A DNA stretch of 64,000 nucleotides, taken from NCBI RefSeq assembly GCF_003751785.1, contig NZ_RKIE01000001.1:1-64000 (forward strand), read 5' to 3'. The notes beneath the pieces are model-generated. The model had not been told where the DNA came from and ran no database searches. It was given only the letters and a program-made list of their open reading frames with translations. A program made the position numbers and the translations under genes. Positions 35,103 to 44,176 of this stretch are shown piece by piece. This stretch comes from Frigoribacterium sp. PhB160. Lineage in GTDB: Bacteria; Actinomycetota; Actinomycetes; Actinomycetales; Microbacteriaceae. Position 1 is the stretch's first letter. Each line of letters begins with the position of its first letter.

Positions 35103-36187
35103 CGACGTGCTCCCGACGTGTAGAGGGCGATGCGGCGCTTCGAGACCGCGCGCTCGCGGAGGACGATGCGCTGGAGGATCGTCAGCACGACGATGATGAC
35201 GAACAGGACGAAGGCGATGGCCGCGCCGCGGCCCCACTCCTGGTCGCCGAACGCCGACGTGTACGAGAGGTAGGCCGGCGTCAACGTGGTCTTCTGCGGC
35301 CCGCCCTGCGTGCCGGTGTAGATCTGGTCGAACACCTGCCACGTGCCGATGAGCCCGAGGGTCAGCACGGTGAAGAGCGTCGGGCGCAGCTGCGGCAGCG
35401 TGATGCGCCAGAACCGCTGCCAGCCGCTCGCGCCGTCCATCATCGCTGCCTCTTGCACGTCGCCGCCGAGGTTCTGCAGCGCCGCGAGGAAGAGCAGCAT
35501 GAAGGTGCCGCTCGTCGTGAAGACGGCCATGAGGATGAACGCCGACATCGCGACCGAGGGGCCGGCGAGCCAGTCCCACAGGGTGATGCCGAGGGCCGTG
35601 TGGTCGGCCAGGAAGGCCGGCGCCCGGTCGACGCCGACCAGGCCGAGCAGGTTGTGCAGCACCCCGCTCGCGTCGTTGAACCAGGCCGGGCCCGTGATGC
35701 CGACGAACGACAGCAGCTTGTTGACCGCGCCGCTCTGGGAGAAGAGGAAGAGCCACAGCACCGTGATCGCGACCGAGCTCGTCACCGACGGGAAGTAGAA
35801 CGCGGTGCGGAAGAACCCGCGGCCGCGCAGCACCTGCCGGTCGACGAGCACCGCGAGCAGCAGCGACACGGCCGTCTGGATCGGCACGACGAGCAGCACG
35901 TACCAGGCGTTGTTGCGGAGGCTGAGGCCGAAGTCCTTCTCGGCGAGCCCGCCGCCCGTGAGCAGCTCACGGTAGTTGTCGGCCCCGACGAAGCCGACGC
36001 CGGCGGCGAAGGGGGAGCCGCGCCCCGTCCAGTCGGAGACGCTGACCCAGAGGGCCATCAGCACGGGCACGGCCAGGAACAGGCCGAGGATCACGAGGAT
36101 CGGCGAGACGAACAACCAGCCCGAGAGGCCCTCGCCGCGCGTGGAGGCGCTGCGGCGGCGAGGTGCCCTCGTGACGACGGCGGACAC
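35099..36187 (-). CDS. Sugar ABC transporter permease, MalF type
   Basis: A 362-residue permease partner of the MalG-type protein. It has an N-terminal helix (WLFVSPILVILGLFLAVPVLMAL, about 25-47), six predicted membrane spans in all, and the EAA loop VQEAAMMDGASGWQRFWRITLPQLRPTL. The GTG start lies 12 bases after the binding-protein stop. It forms the channel half that pairs with the next gene product. Confidence 0.94.
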   Translation of the reverse strand: MSAVVTRAPRRRSASTRGEGLSGWLFVSPILVILGLFLAVPVLMALWVSVSDWTGRGSPFAAGVGFVGADNYRELLTGGGLAEKDFGLSLRNNAWYVLLVVPIQTAVSLLLAVLVDRQVLRGRGFFRTAFYFPSVTSSVAITVLWLFLFSQSGAVNKLLSFVGITGPAWFNDASGVLHNLLGLVGVDRAPAFLADHTALGITLWDWLAGPSVAMSAFILMAVFTTSGTFMLLFLAALQNLGGDVQEAAMMDGASGWQRFWRITLPQLRPTLFTVLTLGLIGTWQVFDQIYTGTQGGPQKTTLTPAYLSYTSAFGDQEWGRGAAIAFVLFVIIVVLTILQRIVLRERAVSKRRIALYTSGARR

Positions 36188-36199
36188 GGGAGGCGCGCC

Positions 36200-37459
36200 T
36201 TACTTCAGGATCGCGTCGAAGTTGGCCTGCGCCGACTCGAGGATGGCCTTCGGGTCGCCGTCCTCCAGCCCGGAGAGCTGCGAGTTGAAGTCGCTGATCA
36301 CCGCGGCCGAGCCGTCCTGGTTCGGGACGCCCTGGGCGAAGTCGGCCGAGTCGAGGAACGCGGCCTGCTCGGGGTTGTCGGTCTTCCACTGGTCGGCCGC
36401 CGACTGGATCGAGGGCATGACGCCGAACGCGTCGGCGAAGGCCAGCTGCTGGTCGGTGCTGGTGAGCTGCTCGACCAGGGCGACCGCCGCCTCCTGGTTC
36501 GGGCTGTCGGCGGCGATGCCCCAGCAGTTGGTGAACTGCAGGGTGCCCTGGCCGCCGGGGCCCGCGGGCAGCTCGGCCACCTGGTAGGCGACGTCGGGGT
36601 AGTCGTTGGTCAGCGCGCCGCTGATCCAGTTGCCCTCGATCGTCATCGCGGCCTTGCCGGTGCCGAAGGCCTCGCCGCCCCAGCCGGCGCCGAGGTCGCT
36701 CGAGAAGGCGGCGTCGCCGCTCGTGAGCAGCTCCTTGACGTAGGTGAGCGCCTCGACGTTCTCGGACGAGTCGAGGGTGGCCTCGGTGCCGTCGTCGTTC
36801 GTCACCGAGCCGCCGGCCTGCGCCATGAAGGCACCGACGCGGGCGTACTCGGGGCTGAAGGCGAGACCGACGTGGTCGGCCGTGGTGAGCTTCGCGGCGA
36901 CGTCGGTCAGGCCGTCCCAGTCGGTGGGCACGTCGGCGTCGGTGAGGCCGACCTCGGCCCACATGTCGGTGTTGATGATGAGGCCGAGGGTCGAGAAGTC
37001 CTTCGGGGCGCAGTAGAACTGGTCGTCGACGGTGAAGCTCTGCACGAGCGTCGGGAAGAAGTCGTCGGCGTTGGTGAGCTGGTCGCCGTAGGGCAGCAGG
37101 CTGCCGTTGCCGGCGAAGCCCGCGAGGGTGTCGGTCGACACGTAGAAGACGTCGGCCGGCTTGCCCGAGGCGAAGCCCTGGCTGAGCTGCTGCGGCAGGT
37201 CGCTCGCGACGCTCACCTCGGCGTCGGTGCCGGAGTCGGACGACCACGAGGCGACGGCGTCGGTGACGGCCTTCGTCTCGGCGTCGCCGCTCGAGCCGAT
37301 CAGCACGCTGAGCGCGTCGTCGCTCGAGGTGAGCGCACCGTCGGAGGCGCCGCCGCCGGAGGTGTCGCTGAAGCCGGAGCCGCCGCAGGCCGTGAGGCCC
37401 AGGACGGAGATGGTCGTGAGGGCGGCTGCTGCTGCCAGTCGGGTCGTGCGTCGTTGCAT
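36200..37459 (-). CDS. Sugar ABC transporter substrate-binding lipoprotein
   Basis: A 419-residue family 1 solute-binding protein. The lipobox LTAC places the lipid-bearing Cys at about residue 25. The mature protein has the family pattern of a two-lobed sugar binder: SQGFASGKPADVFYVSTD, GLIINTDMWAEVGL, GKAAMTIEGNWISG and FTNCWGIAADSPNQEAA. It is the first gene of the operon and is preceded by a 24-bp palindrome that overlaps its promoter region. Oligosaccharide uptake is likely; the sugar cannot be named. Confidence 0.93.
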   Translation of the reverse strand: MQRRTTRLAAAAALTTISVLGLTACGGSGFSDTSGGGASDGALTSSDDALSVLIGSSGDAETKAVTDAVASWSSDSGTDAEVSVASDLPQQLSQGFASGKPADVFYVSTDTLAGFAGNGSLLPYGDQLTNADDFFPTLVQSFTVDDQFYCAPKDFSTLGLIINTDMWAEVGLTDADVPTDWDGLTDVAAKLTTADHVGLAFSPEYARVGAFMAQAGGSVTNDDGTEATLDSSENVEALTYVKELLTSGDAAFSSDLGAGWGGEAFGTGKAAMTIEGNWISGALTNDYPDVAYQVAELPAGPGGQGTLQFTNCWGIAADSPNQEAAVALVEQLTSTDQQLAFADAFGVMPSIQSAADQWKTDNPEQAAFLDSADFAQGVPNQDGSAAVISDFNSQLSGLEDGDPKAILESAQANFDAILK

Positions 37460-37497
37460 GATGGGCCTCTCGTCGCGTCGTCGCGGTGATGTCGGGG

Positions 37498-37521
37498 GCG
37501 GATTTGATCGATCAAATCCGC
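37498..37521. promoter_or_regulatory. LacI-type operator, perfect 24-bp palindrome
   Basis: The half-site CGGATTTGATC followed by its exact reverse complement, extended by one G/C pair on each side, has the central CG of LacI-family operators. It lies 39 bases upstream of the binding-protein start and 134 bases upstream of the LacI-type gene, and is AT-rich against its surroundings. Confidence 0.85.
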
Positions 37522-37654
37522 GGGGTCAGGGTAAGCAGGCGTGCGCGGGGGTGTCAAGCACCGGGGACGCAGGATGCGTTCCGCGGCCGACGGCGGGGCC
37601 TGGGGTACCGTGACTCGGGGTCGGCCACGAGGCGGGCCGGGGCGGGAGGCGACC

Positions 37655-38698
37655 ATGACTCGGGTGCCGACACCGCGCCTCCCGACGGTCTCGGACGTGG
37701 CGTCCGCCGCGGGCGTCTCGCGCCAGACCGTCTCGAACGTGCTCAACTCGCCGGCCGTCGTGCGGCCCGACACCCGCGGGCGCGTCGAGAAGGCGATCGC
37801 CGACCTCGGCTACCGGCCGCACGCGTCGGCGCGTCGGCTGCGCACCCGCAAGAGCTCGACCATCGGCATCCGCCTCGACCCGGTGCAGAACGGCATCTCG
37901 GGGGCGGTGCTCGACCGGTTCCTGCACGCGGTGACCGAGCAGGCCGACGCGCGGGGCTACCGCATCCTGCTCTACACGGCGGCGGGGCCGGGCGACGAGA
38001 TCGCGCAGTTCCGACGCCTGCTCGACGGCGCCGACGTCGACGGCTTCGTGCTCACCTCGACCTCGTTCGACGACCCGCGCACCGAGTGGCTGATCGAGGC
38101 CGGCGCCGACTTCGTCACCTTCGGGCGGCCGTGGGGCATCGACGACCTCGACGACCCGCGGCACCGCTGGGTCGACGTCGACGGCCGCGCGGGGGTCGCC
38201 TCGGCCACGCGGCAGCTGCTCGACGGCGGGGCGCGGCGGGTGGCGTTCCTCGGCTGGCCGGCCGAGTCGGGCGCCGGGGACGACCGGAGGCGCGGGTGGC
38301 GCGACGCGATGACCGCCGGCTCCGCGCTCGCCCCGGCCCAGCTCGACGAGCTCGACCTCGCCGTCGAGGACTCGGTCGCGCTCGCCGCGGCCCGGGTGCA
38401 GGAGCTGCTCGACGCCGGCGTCACGGTCGACGCGGTCGTCTGCGCGAGCGACACCCTCGCGCTCGGGGCGTCGACGGTGCTCGGGCCGGCGACCCGCGTC
38501 GTCGGCTACGACGACACCCCGGTCGCCGCGGCGCTCGGGTTCTCGAGCGTGCAGCAGCCGCTCGAGGAGGTCGCGGCCGCGACGCTGGGGCTGCTGCTCG
38601 ACGGCGACCGCGACGGCGACGGCGACCGCGACGGCGACGCCGGGCCCGGCCCGGCCGACCGTCACCGGCTGCTGCGGCCGACGACCGTCTGGCGCTGA
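37655..38698 (+). CDS. LacI-family transcriptional regulator
   Basis: A 347-residue repressor. The N-terminal helix-turn-helix with hinge is typical: TVSDVASAAGVSRQTVSNVLNSPAVVRPDTRGRV, then AIADLGYRPHASARRLR. The periplasmic-binding-like effector domain follows. An acidic insert D-G-D-R-D-G repeated twice lies at about 316-328 near the end of the domain. The ATG at 37655 has GGGAGG six bases upstream; the frame upstream of it is unlikely to be translated. It is divergent from the sugar ABC operon and should bind the palindrome between them, released by the imported sugar. Confidence 0.93.
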   Translation: MTRVPTPRLPTVSDVASAAGVSRQTVSNVLNSPAVVRPDTRGRVEKAIADLGYRPHASARRLRTRKSSTIGIRLDPVQNGISGAVLDRFLHAVTEQADARGYRILLYTAAGPGDEIAQFRRLLDGADVDGFVLTSTSFDDPRTEWLIEAGADFVTFGRPWGIDDLDDPRHRWVDVDGRAGVASATRQLLDGGARRVAFLGWPAESGAGDDRRRGWRDAMTAGSALAPAQLDELDLAVEDSVALAAARVQELLDAGVTVDAVVCASDTLALGASTVLGPATRVVGYDDTPVAAALGFSSVQQPLEEVAAATLGLLLDGDRDGDGDRDGDAGPGPADRHRLLRPTTVWR

Positions 38699-38714
38699 GG
38701 CCCCCGACTCCGCC

Positions 38715-41000
38715 CTACTTCTTGCGGCGGGTGGCGCTGCCGCCCGGGCTGTTGCGGGCGGCCGAGCGCTCCTTGCGGGCCGCCTTCGCGGCGGCGCTGC
38801 GCGAGCCCTTGCCCTTGCCGCCGCTGCTCGAGGCGCCCGGGCGGTGGCCGTGGGCCGAGCCCGGGGTGACGACCGAGCCCGTCTCGGTCGTGACCGGGTC
38901 GCCGTGGGGGCCGACGGCACCGCCCTCGGCGGCGGCGCCGGGGAGGCCGGCGGGGCCCGCGCCTCCGGCGGTGGGGTCGACGGCGGCCCCGGCCGGGGTG
39001 AGCACGCGGCGGGGGACCGGGCGGATGGGCTCGCCGCGGCGGTCCATGCCGGGCACGGGGCGCGAGCGACGGCCGTAGAGCATCTCGGACGAGTCGAGCA
39101 GCCACGGCACGAGCGAGATGGTGACGCCGTGCACGAGCATCAGCTTCTGGCGGATGCGGCGGCTCTTGTGGTTGTGGAGCGCGGCCTCCCACCAGTGGCC
39201 GACGATGTAGATCGGCGTGTAGATCGTGACGACCTCCGAGCCGTGCTCGGCTCGGTGCGCCTTGAGGTACTTGATCAGCGGCATGCTGATGTCGCGGTAG
39301 GGGGAGGCGACGATGCGGAGCGGCACCTCGATCTCCTGCTCGGCCCACTGGCGCTGCAGCAGCGCGGTGGCCTCGTCGTCGATGCCGACGTGGATCGCCT
39401 CGAGCGACTCGTGCCGGGCGGCGATGGCGTAGTCGAGGGCCTTGAGCACGGGCTTCTGCATGGTGCCGACCAGCACGATGGCGTGGTCGCCGTGCGAGCC
39501 GAACGTCGTCGTGGCGTCGGGCTCGATCTCGACGCGCACGTCGCGGTAGTAGCGGTTCACGCCGAGCATCAGCGTGAAGAGGATCGGCATGATGACGAAC
39601 ACGAGCCACGCGCCGTGCGTGAACTTCGTCACGGTCACGACGATCAGCACGGAGGCGGTGAGCAGCGCCCCGAAGGCGTTGATGCCGCGGGCGCGGTACA
39701 CGGCGCCGCGATCGGCGCAGCCCTCGCGCAGCATGCGGGTCCAGTGCACGACCATGCCGGTCTGACCGAGGGTGAACGAGACGAAGACGCCGATGATGTA
39801 GAGCTGGATCAGCCCGGTGACGCTGGCCTGGTACACGAGCAGGATCGCGCAGGCGACGAGCGCCAGCACGATGACGCCGTTCGAGTAGATGAGGCGGTCG
39901 CCGCGGGTGTTGAGCGCCTTGGGGGCGTACTGGTCGCGGGCGAGGATCGAGCCGAGCAGCGGGAAGCCGTTGAACGCCGTGTTGGCGGCGAGCAGCAGCA
40001 CGGCCGCGGTGCAGGCCTGGATCAGGTAGAAGGGGATGCCGAACAGCGAGCCGCCGAAGACGGCGCTCGCGATCTGGGCGATGAGGCTGCGCTGCGGGGT
40101 GCCCTCGCAGTCGACGAAGCCCTGCAGGTCGCAGGCGTCCTCGGCGTAGTGCACCTTGGCGATGAGGGCCACGGCCACGAGGCCGGCGAACAGCACGATG
40201 GCGATGCTGCCCATCAGCACGAGGGTCTTCTGGGCGTTCTGCACCTTCGGGCGGCGGAAGGCCGGCACGCCGTTGGCGATGGCCTCGACGCCGGTGAGGG
40301 CCGAGCAGCCGCTCGAGAAGGCGCGCAGCAGCAGCAGCACGAAGGCGGCGTGGGCGAGCTGGTCTGCCTGCACCGTGTACTCGGCGCTCTCGGCGACGGG
40401 CGGGTCGCCGAGGGCGGTGCGGACGAGGGCGATGACGATCATCACGAAGACGCTCGAGACGAAGAGGTAGGTCGGCACGGCGAAGGCCTTGCTCGACTCG
40501 CGCACCCCGCGCAGGTTGACGGCGGCGAGGGCGATGACGAAGAAGATCGCGAGCTCGACGCGCACGGGGGCGAGCTCGGGCACGGCCGAGATGATGTTGT
40601 CGACGCCCGAGGCGACCGAGACGGCGACCGTCATGACGTAGTCGACGAGCAGCGCGGAGGCGACGACGAGGCCGGCCTTCTCGCCGAGGTTGCGGTGGGC
40701 GACCTCGTAGTCGCCGCCGCCGGAGGGGTAGGCCTTGATGAGCTGGCGGTACGAGGCGACGACGACGAGCAGCAGCACGACGACGGCGACGGCGACCCAC
40801 GGCGCGAGGGTGAGGAACCCGAGGCCGCCGATCAGCAGGATCATCAGCAGCTCCTGCGGCGCGTAGGCCACGGAGCTCAGCGGGTCGCTGGCGAAGATCG
40901 GGAGGGCGAGGTGCTTCGGGAGCAGCTGGCCCTCGAGCTTCTCGGAGGGGAGGGGTTCACCGATCAGCCACCGCTTCGGCGACCTGGCGTCGTCTGTCAC
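38715..41000 (-). CDS. APC-superfamily permease with C-terminal cytoplasmic domain
   Basis: A 761-residue membrane protein. Twelve or so helices occupy about 30-500 (PIFASDPLSSVAYAPQELLM; YPSGGGDYEVAHRNLG, the latter the APC substrate loop). A soluble domain (about 500-655) resembling a universal-stress-type fold follows (HAIVLVGTMQKPVLKALDYAIA). The tail is Gly/Pro-rich, then strongly basic (GSRSAAAKAARKERSAAR). Uptake of amino acids, polyamines or a cation is possible. The GTG at 41000 is chosen because a TTGACA/TAGAGT promoter ends 8 bases upstream; the longer frame to 41132 would run through that promoter. Confidence 0.88.
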   Translation of the reverse strand: MTDDARSPKRWLIGEPLPSEKLEGQLLPKHLALPIFASDPLSSVAYAPQELLMILLIGGLGFLTLAPWVAVAVVVLLLVVVASYRQLIKAYPSGGGDYEVAHRNLGEKAGLVVASALLVDYVMTVAVSVASGVDNIISAVPELAPVRVELAIFFVIALAAVNLRGVRESSKAFAVPTYLFVSSVFVMIVIALVRTALGDPPVAESAEYTVQADQLAHAAFVLLLLRAFSSGCSALTGVEAIANGVPAFRRPKVQNAQKTLVLMGSIAIVLFAGLVAVALIAKVHYAEDACDLQGFVDCEGTPQRSLIAQIASAVFGGSLFGIPFYLIQACTAAVLLLAANTAFNGFPLLGSILARDQYAPKALNTRGDRLIYSNGVIVLALVACAILLVYQASVTGLIQLYIIGVFVSFTLGQTGMVVHWTRMLREGCADRGAVYRARGINAFGALLTASVLIVVTVTKFTHGAWLVFVIMPILFTLMLGVNRYYRDVRVEIEPDATTTFGSHGDHAIVLVGTMQKPVLKALDYAIAARHESLEAIHVGIDDEATALLQRQWAEQEIEVPLRIVASPYRDISMPLIKYLKAHRAEHGSEVVTIYTPIYIVGHWWEAALHNHKSRRIRQKLMLVHGVTISLVPWLLDSSEMLYGRRSRPVPGMDRRGEPIRPVPRRVLTPAGAAVDPTAGGAGPAGLPGAAAEGGAVGPHGDPVTTETGSVVTPGSAHGHRPGASSSGGKGKGSRSAAAKAARKERSAARNSPGGSATRRKK

Positions 41001-41008
41001 GAGCGGCG

Positions 41009-41036
41009 ACTCTACTCCGCGGCGAGGGCCTGTCAA
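41009..41036 (-). promoter_or_regulatory. Promoter of the APC permease gene
   Basis: On the - strand a consensus TTGACA (41031-41036) and TAGAGT (41009-41014) are 16 bases apart. The expected start of transcription falls within two bases of the GTG, so the message is nearly leaderless. This is the best -35/-10 pair in the window. Confidence 0.7.
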
Positions 41037-41217
41037 CTCGCGGCGCGACGCGGATATTCCCTGGTCGGCGCGGGACTCCCGAACCAGTTCGTACCGGCGG
41101 TCACGGGTGCACGACAGGTGTCGGGGTGCCATCGTGGGGCGCGCGTCGGGCGGGCGCTCAGCCGGTGGTCGGGTGCGGCACAGCCGACGGCATGGTCCGC
41201 GCCGCTACCGTTGCCGG

Positions 41218-41334
41218 ATGCTGCTCAGCCCCGCACCCGTCGACGACCCGAGGAGGCGCGTCGCCGCCCCCGGGGATCGCCCGCGTCGGGCTCGTCTCGC
41301 CTCGTCCGCCGCGGGCCCGGGCGTCGCCGCGTGA
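41218..41334 (+). CDS. Possible 38-codon leader frame coupled to the VanZ-like gene
   Basis: An ATG six bases after TACCGT (41206-41211) opens a 38-codon frame whose TGA overlaps the GTG of the VanZ-like gene (GTGA). The peptide is Arg/Pro/Ala-rich with no recognisable domain. It may be translated only to couple ribosomes to the next gene, or be chance. Confidence 0.3.
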   Translation: MLLSPAPVDDPRRRVAAPGDRPRRARLASSAAGPGVAA

Positions 41335-41831
41335 CGGCGCGTCGCCGCCGGCCTCGTCGGGCCCGGGCGACGACGGGCAGCCGCCTCGTCGCCACCCTGC
41401 TGTTGCTGGTCTACGGCGTGCTCGTCGCCGCGGTCGCGTACTGGCCGACGCCGGTCGACCGGGGGATGCGGCCGCGCATCGACCGGGTGCTGGCCGCGCT
41501 GCACCGCCGGGGCCTGCCCGACTGGTTCGGCTACGACCAGCTCGAGTGGTGGGCGAACGTCGCGTTCTTCGTGCCGCTCGGCCTGCTCGTGGTGCTGCTG
41601 ATCGGCGGTCACCGCTGGTGGGTCGCGGTGCTCGTGGGCGGCGCGGCCAGCGTGGCGATCGAGGTCGGGCAGCACCTCTTCCTGCCGTCGCGCTACGCGA
41701 CCGTGGACGACGTCGTCGCGAACACGCTCGGGGCGGCGCTCGGGGCTCTCGCGGGGCTGGCGCTGCTGGCCGTGGTGCACGCGCGTCGGCGCGCGAAGGA
41801 CCGGCGGGCGGTGCGGCGGCTCGAGGTGTGA
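41331..41831 (+). CDS. VanZ-like membrane protein
   Basis: A 166-residue protein with four predicted helices. The VanZ-family core is clear: LEWWANVAFFVPLGLLVVLL, then a helix, then SVAIEVGQHLFLPSRYATVDDVVANTLGAALGALAG. VanZ-like proteins are widespread in Gram-positives; only a link to teicoplanin resistance is known for the founding member, and most have no assigned role. The GTG at 41331 is the first usable start before the first helix. The C-terminus is basic. Confidence 0.87.
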   Translation: MTARRRRPRRARATTGSRLVATLLLLVYGVLVAAVAYWPTPVDRGMRPRIDRVLAALHRRGLPDWFGYDQLEWWANVAFFVPLGLLVVLLIGGHRWWVAVLVGGAASVAIEVGQHLFLPSRYATVDDVVANTLGAALGALAGLALLAVVHARRRAKDRRAVRRLEV

Positions 41832-42080
41832 GGCGCTCGAGGCGGTGGGCCGCGCCGACCGTGACCCTCGTTGTGGGGCCGCGATGAGCGCTGCACCATA
41901 CCCTTCGTCGCATTCCTGCGCCCCACGTCAGGTCGCTCATGTGCGAGTATGAGAGAAGGCCTGAAGTGACGATGTTTCGTCGATAGCGCGAGCTGCCGAT
42001 CCGTCGCCCTTCTTCATGGAGCCGTCCCGGGGGTCACTGTCTGTTGAGCCCCCCTGCCGACCGACAAGAAATGGGGCCAC

Positions 42081-43517
42081 GTGGAACTGCGTGACTACAT
42101 CCGGATCCTCCGCAAGGGCTGGATCCTCATCGTCGCCGTCACCCTCGCCGGCATCGCCGCGGGTGCCCTGGCCTCGATCCTCGCGACGCCCAAGTACGTC
42201 TCCTCGACGCAGCTCTTCGTCAGCGTGCAGTCGTCGGACTCGAGCAGCGCTTCCGACCTGGTCCAGGGAGGCAACGCCGCCCAGCAGAAGGTCCGTTCCT
42301 ACGTGGATGTCGTCACCAGCACCAGCGTGCTGACCCCCGTCATCGAGCAACTCGGTCTGGACATGAGCTCGCAGGAGCTCGCGAACCAGGTGACAGCGTC
42401 GTCGCCCCTGAACACTGTCCTGATCAACATCACCGTCGAGGACCCGAGCCCGGAGCTCGCCGCGGGCATCGCGAATGCGGTCGGAGAGAGCTTCGCGACC
42501 GTCGTGTCCGACGATCTCGAATCGCCGGCTGGCGACGGACCGAGCCTTGTGAAGATCGCCACGATCGAGCCTGCTATCCCGGCCACGGCACCATCCTCGC
42601 CGAGAACGTCACTGAACCTCGCGATCGGATTCCTCGTCGGACTGGTCCTCGGAGCCGGCGTGGCGGTGCTCCGAGGCACGCTCGACACGCGCATCCACGG
42701 CACCCACGACATCGAGATGGTCACTGAAGCGCCCATCCTCGGGGGCATCAGCTTCGATCCTGGCGCACGCAAGCGGCCGCTAATCGTCAACGCGGACCCG
42801 CGGAGCCCCCGGGCGGAGTCCTTCCGCTCGCTGCGCACCAACCTCCAGTTCGTCAATCTGGAGTCGACGTCGAGGTGCCTCGTCATGACATCGTCGCTGC
42901 CGGGTGAGGGCAAGACGACCACGACATCGAACCTGGCGGTAGCCCTCGCCGAGACCGGTGCCAGTGTTGCTGTCATCGACGGAGACCTTCGACTTCCTCG
43001 CCTCGCAGACACCATGGGTCTCGAGGGCGCGGTGGGCCTCACGGATGTGCTCATCGGCCGAGCCGATCTCCAGGACGTCCTGCAGCCCTGGGGTCGTGGA
43101 AGCTTGTACGTCCTTCCCGCGGGGCGCATCCCACCGAACCCGAGCGAGCTGCTCGGATCCAAGGCGATGGTGTCGCTCATCGAATCCCTCACGTCCTCCT
43201 TCGACTACGTGCTCATCGATGCGCCACCGCTGCTGCCGGTCACCGATGCGGCCATCTTGTCGAAGCTCACGGGCGGTGCGATCGTCGTGGCTGCTGCAGG
43301 GCGGACGAAGCGGAACGAGCTCCAGTCGGCCATGCGGACCCTCGATCACATCGGCGGTCGTGTCCTCGGCGTCGTCGTGACGATGCTCCCGACGAAGGGA
43401 CCCGACGCATACGGCTACGGGAACTACGGCGCGTACTACGGCATGGATCAAGACAAGGTCGACGGTCCCAACGAGATGCCGAGCGACAACGCGAAGACGC
43501 AGGTGAGATCGCGGTGA
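42081..43517 (+). CDS. Polysaccharide co-polymerase/tyrosine autokinase (Wzz plus BY-kinase)
   Basis: A 478-residue membrane protein controlling polysaccharide length and export. A Wzz-type N-terminal domain with helix 1 (about 15-36) and helix 2 (about 178-200) precedes a cytoplasmic BY-kinase domain: Walker A SSLPGEGKTTT (271-281), A' VAVIDGDLRLP, Walker B VLIDAPPLL. The tail has a tyrosine cluster, YGYGNYGAYYG, the expected autophosphorylation site. Fusion of adaptor and kinase in one chain is common in actinobacteria. Starts with GTG after GGGG. It is the first gene of a three-gene unit with a phosphatase. Confidence 0.95.
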   Translation: MELRDYIRILRKGWILIVAVTLAGIAAGALASILATPKYVSSTQLFVSVQSSDSSSASDLVQGGNAAQQKVRSYVDVVTSTSVLTPVIEQLGLDMSSQELANQVTASSPLNTVLINITVEDPSPELAAGIANAVGESFATVVSDDLESPAGDGPSLVKIATIEPAIPATAPSSPRTSLNLAIGFLVGLVLGAGVAVLRGTLDTRIHGTHDIEMVTEAPILGGISFDPGARKRPLIVNADPRSPRAESFRSLRTNLQFVNLESTSRCLVMTSSLPGEGKTTTTSNLAVALAETGASVAVIDGDLRLPRLADTMGLEGAVGLTDVLIGRADLQDVLQPWGRGSLYVLPAGRIPPNPSELLGSKAMVSLIESLTSSFDYVLIDAPPLLPVTDAAILSKLTGGAIVVAAAGRTKRNELQSAMRTLDHIGGRVLGVVVTMLPTKGPDAYGYGNYGAYYGMDQDKVDGPNEMPSDNAKTQVRSR

Positions 43518-44176
43518 GCATGGCGTTCACCTTCGATCGGACGCCTCTTCCCCCCACCTTCCGCATCCTGACCGTCTGCACCGGCAACATCTGCAGGTCG
43601 CCGTTCGCCGAGCAGTACATCCGCCGAGGGTTGGACACCGCCGGTGTCGGGAACGTCGTGGTGGAGAGCGCTGGCACCATGGCCCGAGATGGCCAAGAGA
43701 TGCCCGACCAAGCGGCGGAGCTGTCTCGTCGATACGGCGCCGATCCATCGACTCATCAGGCTCGCTACCTCGTAGAGGGGTTCGTCTCGCGCGCCGACCT
43801 CGTCTTCGCCATGGGCCGTGACCATCGTCGAGCCATCGTCTCGATGCATCCGCGAGCGTCGAGAACGACTTTCACCCTCCGCGAATTCGCACGGCTCGCC
43901 GAGGGAATGGAAGAGGGCGATTTCCGCGATATCGCCGCGTTGCCCCTCGCGCAGACTGCAGAACGCTTCCGGGCTCTCGTAGCTGCGGTCGCGGCTCGGC
44001 GCGGACTCGTCGAGCCCGCTCGGCAGCCAGAGGACGACGACATCGTGGACCCCTATCGTCTCGACGACTCCGTCTTCGACGAATCAGGCCGTCAACTCGT
44101 ACCCGCGGCCGACATCGTCGTCGACATGCTTCGCCACGCCGCGACCACAACAGCAGGAACAGGAACCCACCCCTGA
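43514..44176 (+). CDS. Low-molecular-weight protein tyrosine phosphatase
   Basis: A 220-residue phosphatase, longer than the usual 150-160 residues. The P-loop is C22-TGNIC-R28 followed by SPFAE, and the general acid lies in DIVDPYRLDD near residue 177. A glycine-poor middle insertion accounts for the extra length. It is coupled to the autokinase gene by a GTGA overlap and should dephosphorylate the kinase's tyrosine tail, allowing cycles of polymerisation. A second start at 43520 (ATG) is possible. Confidence 0.94.
   Translation: MSMAFTFDRTPLPPTFRILTVCTGNICRSPFAEQYIRRGLDTAGVGNVVVESAGTMARDGQEMPDQAAELSRRYGADPSTHQARYLVEGFVSRADLVFAMGRDHRRAIVSMHPRASRTTFTLREFARLAEGMEEGDFRDIAALPLAQTAERFRALVAAVAARRGLVEPARQPEDDDIVDPYRLDDSVFDESGRQLVPAADIVVDMLRHAATTTAGTGTHP

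Noticed and set aside
38844-41831. A 995-codon open frame opposite the APC permease gene
   Set aside because: It is the antisense shadow of a high-GC gene; the translation is low-complexity and rich in Asp, Glu, Arg, Gly and Val. Only its last part, from 41331, is a real gene (VanZ-like).
41331-41831. Glycopeptide resistance gene
   Set aside because: The protein belongs to the broad VanZ-like family, but there is no vanHAX-type cluster and most members have no resistance role.
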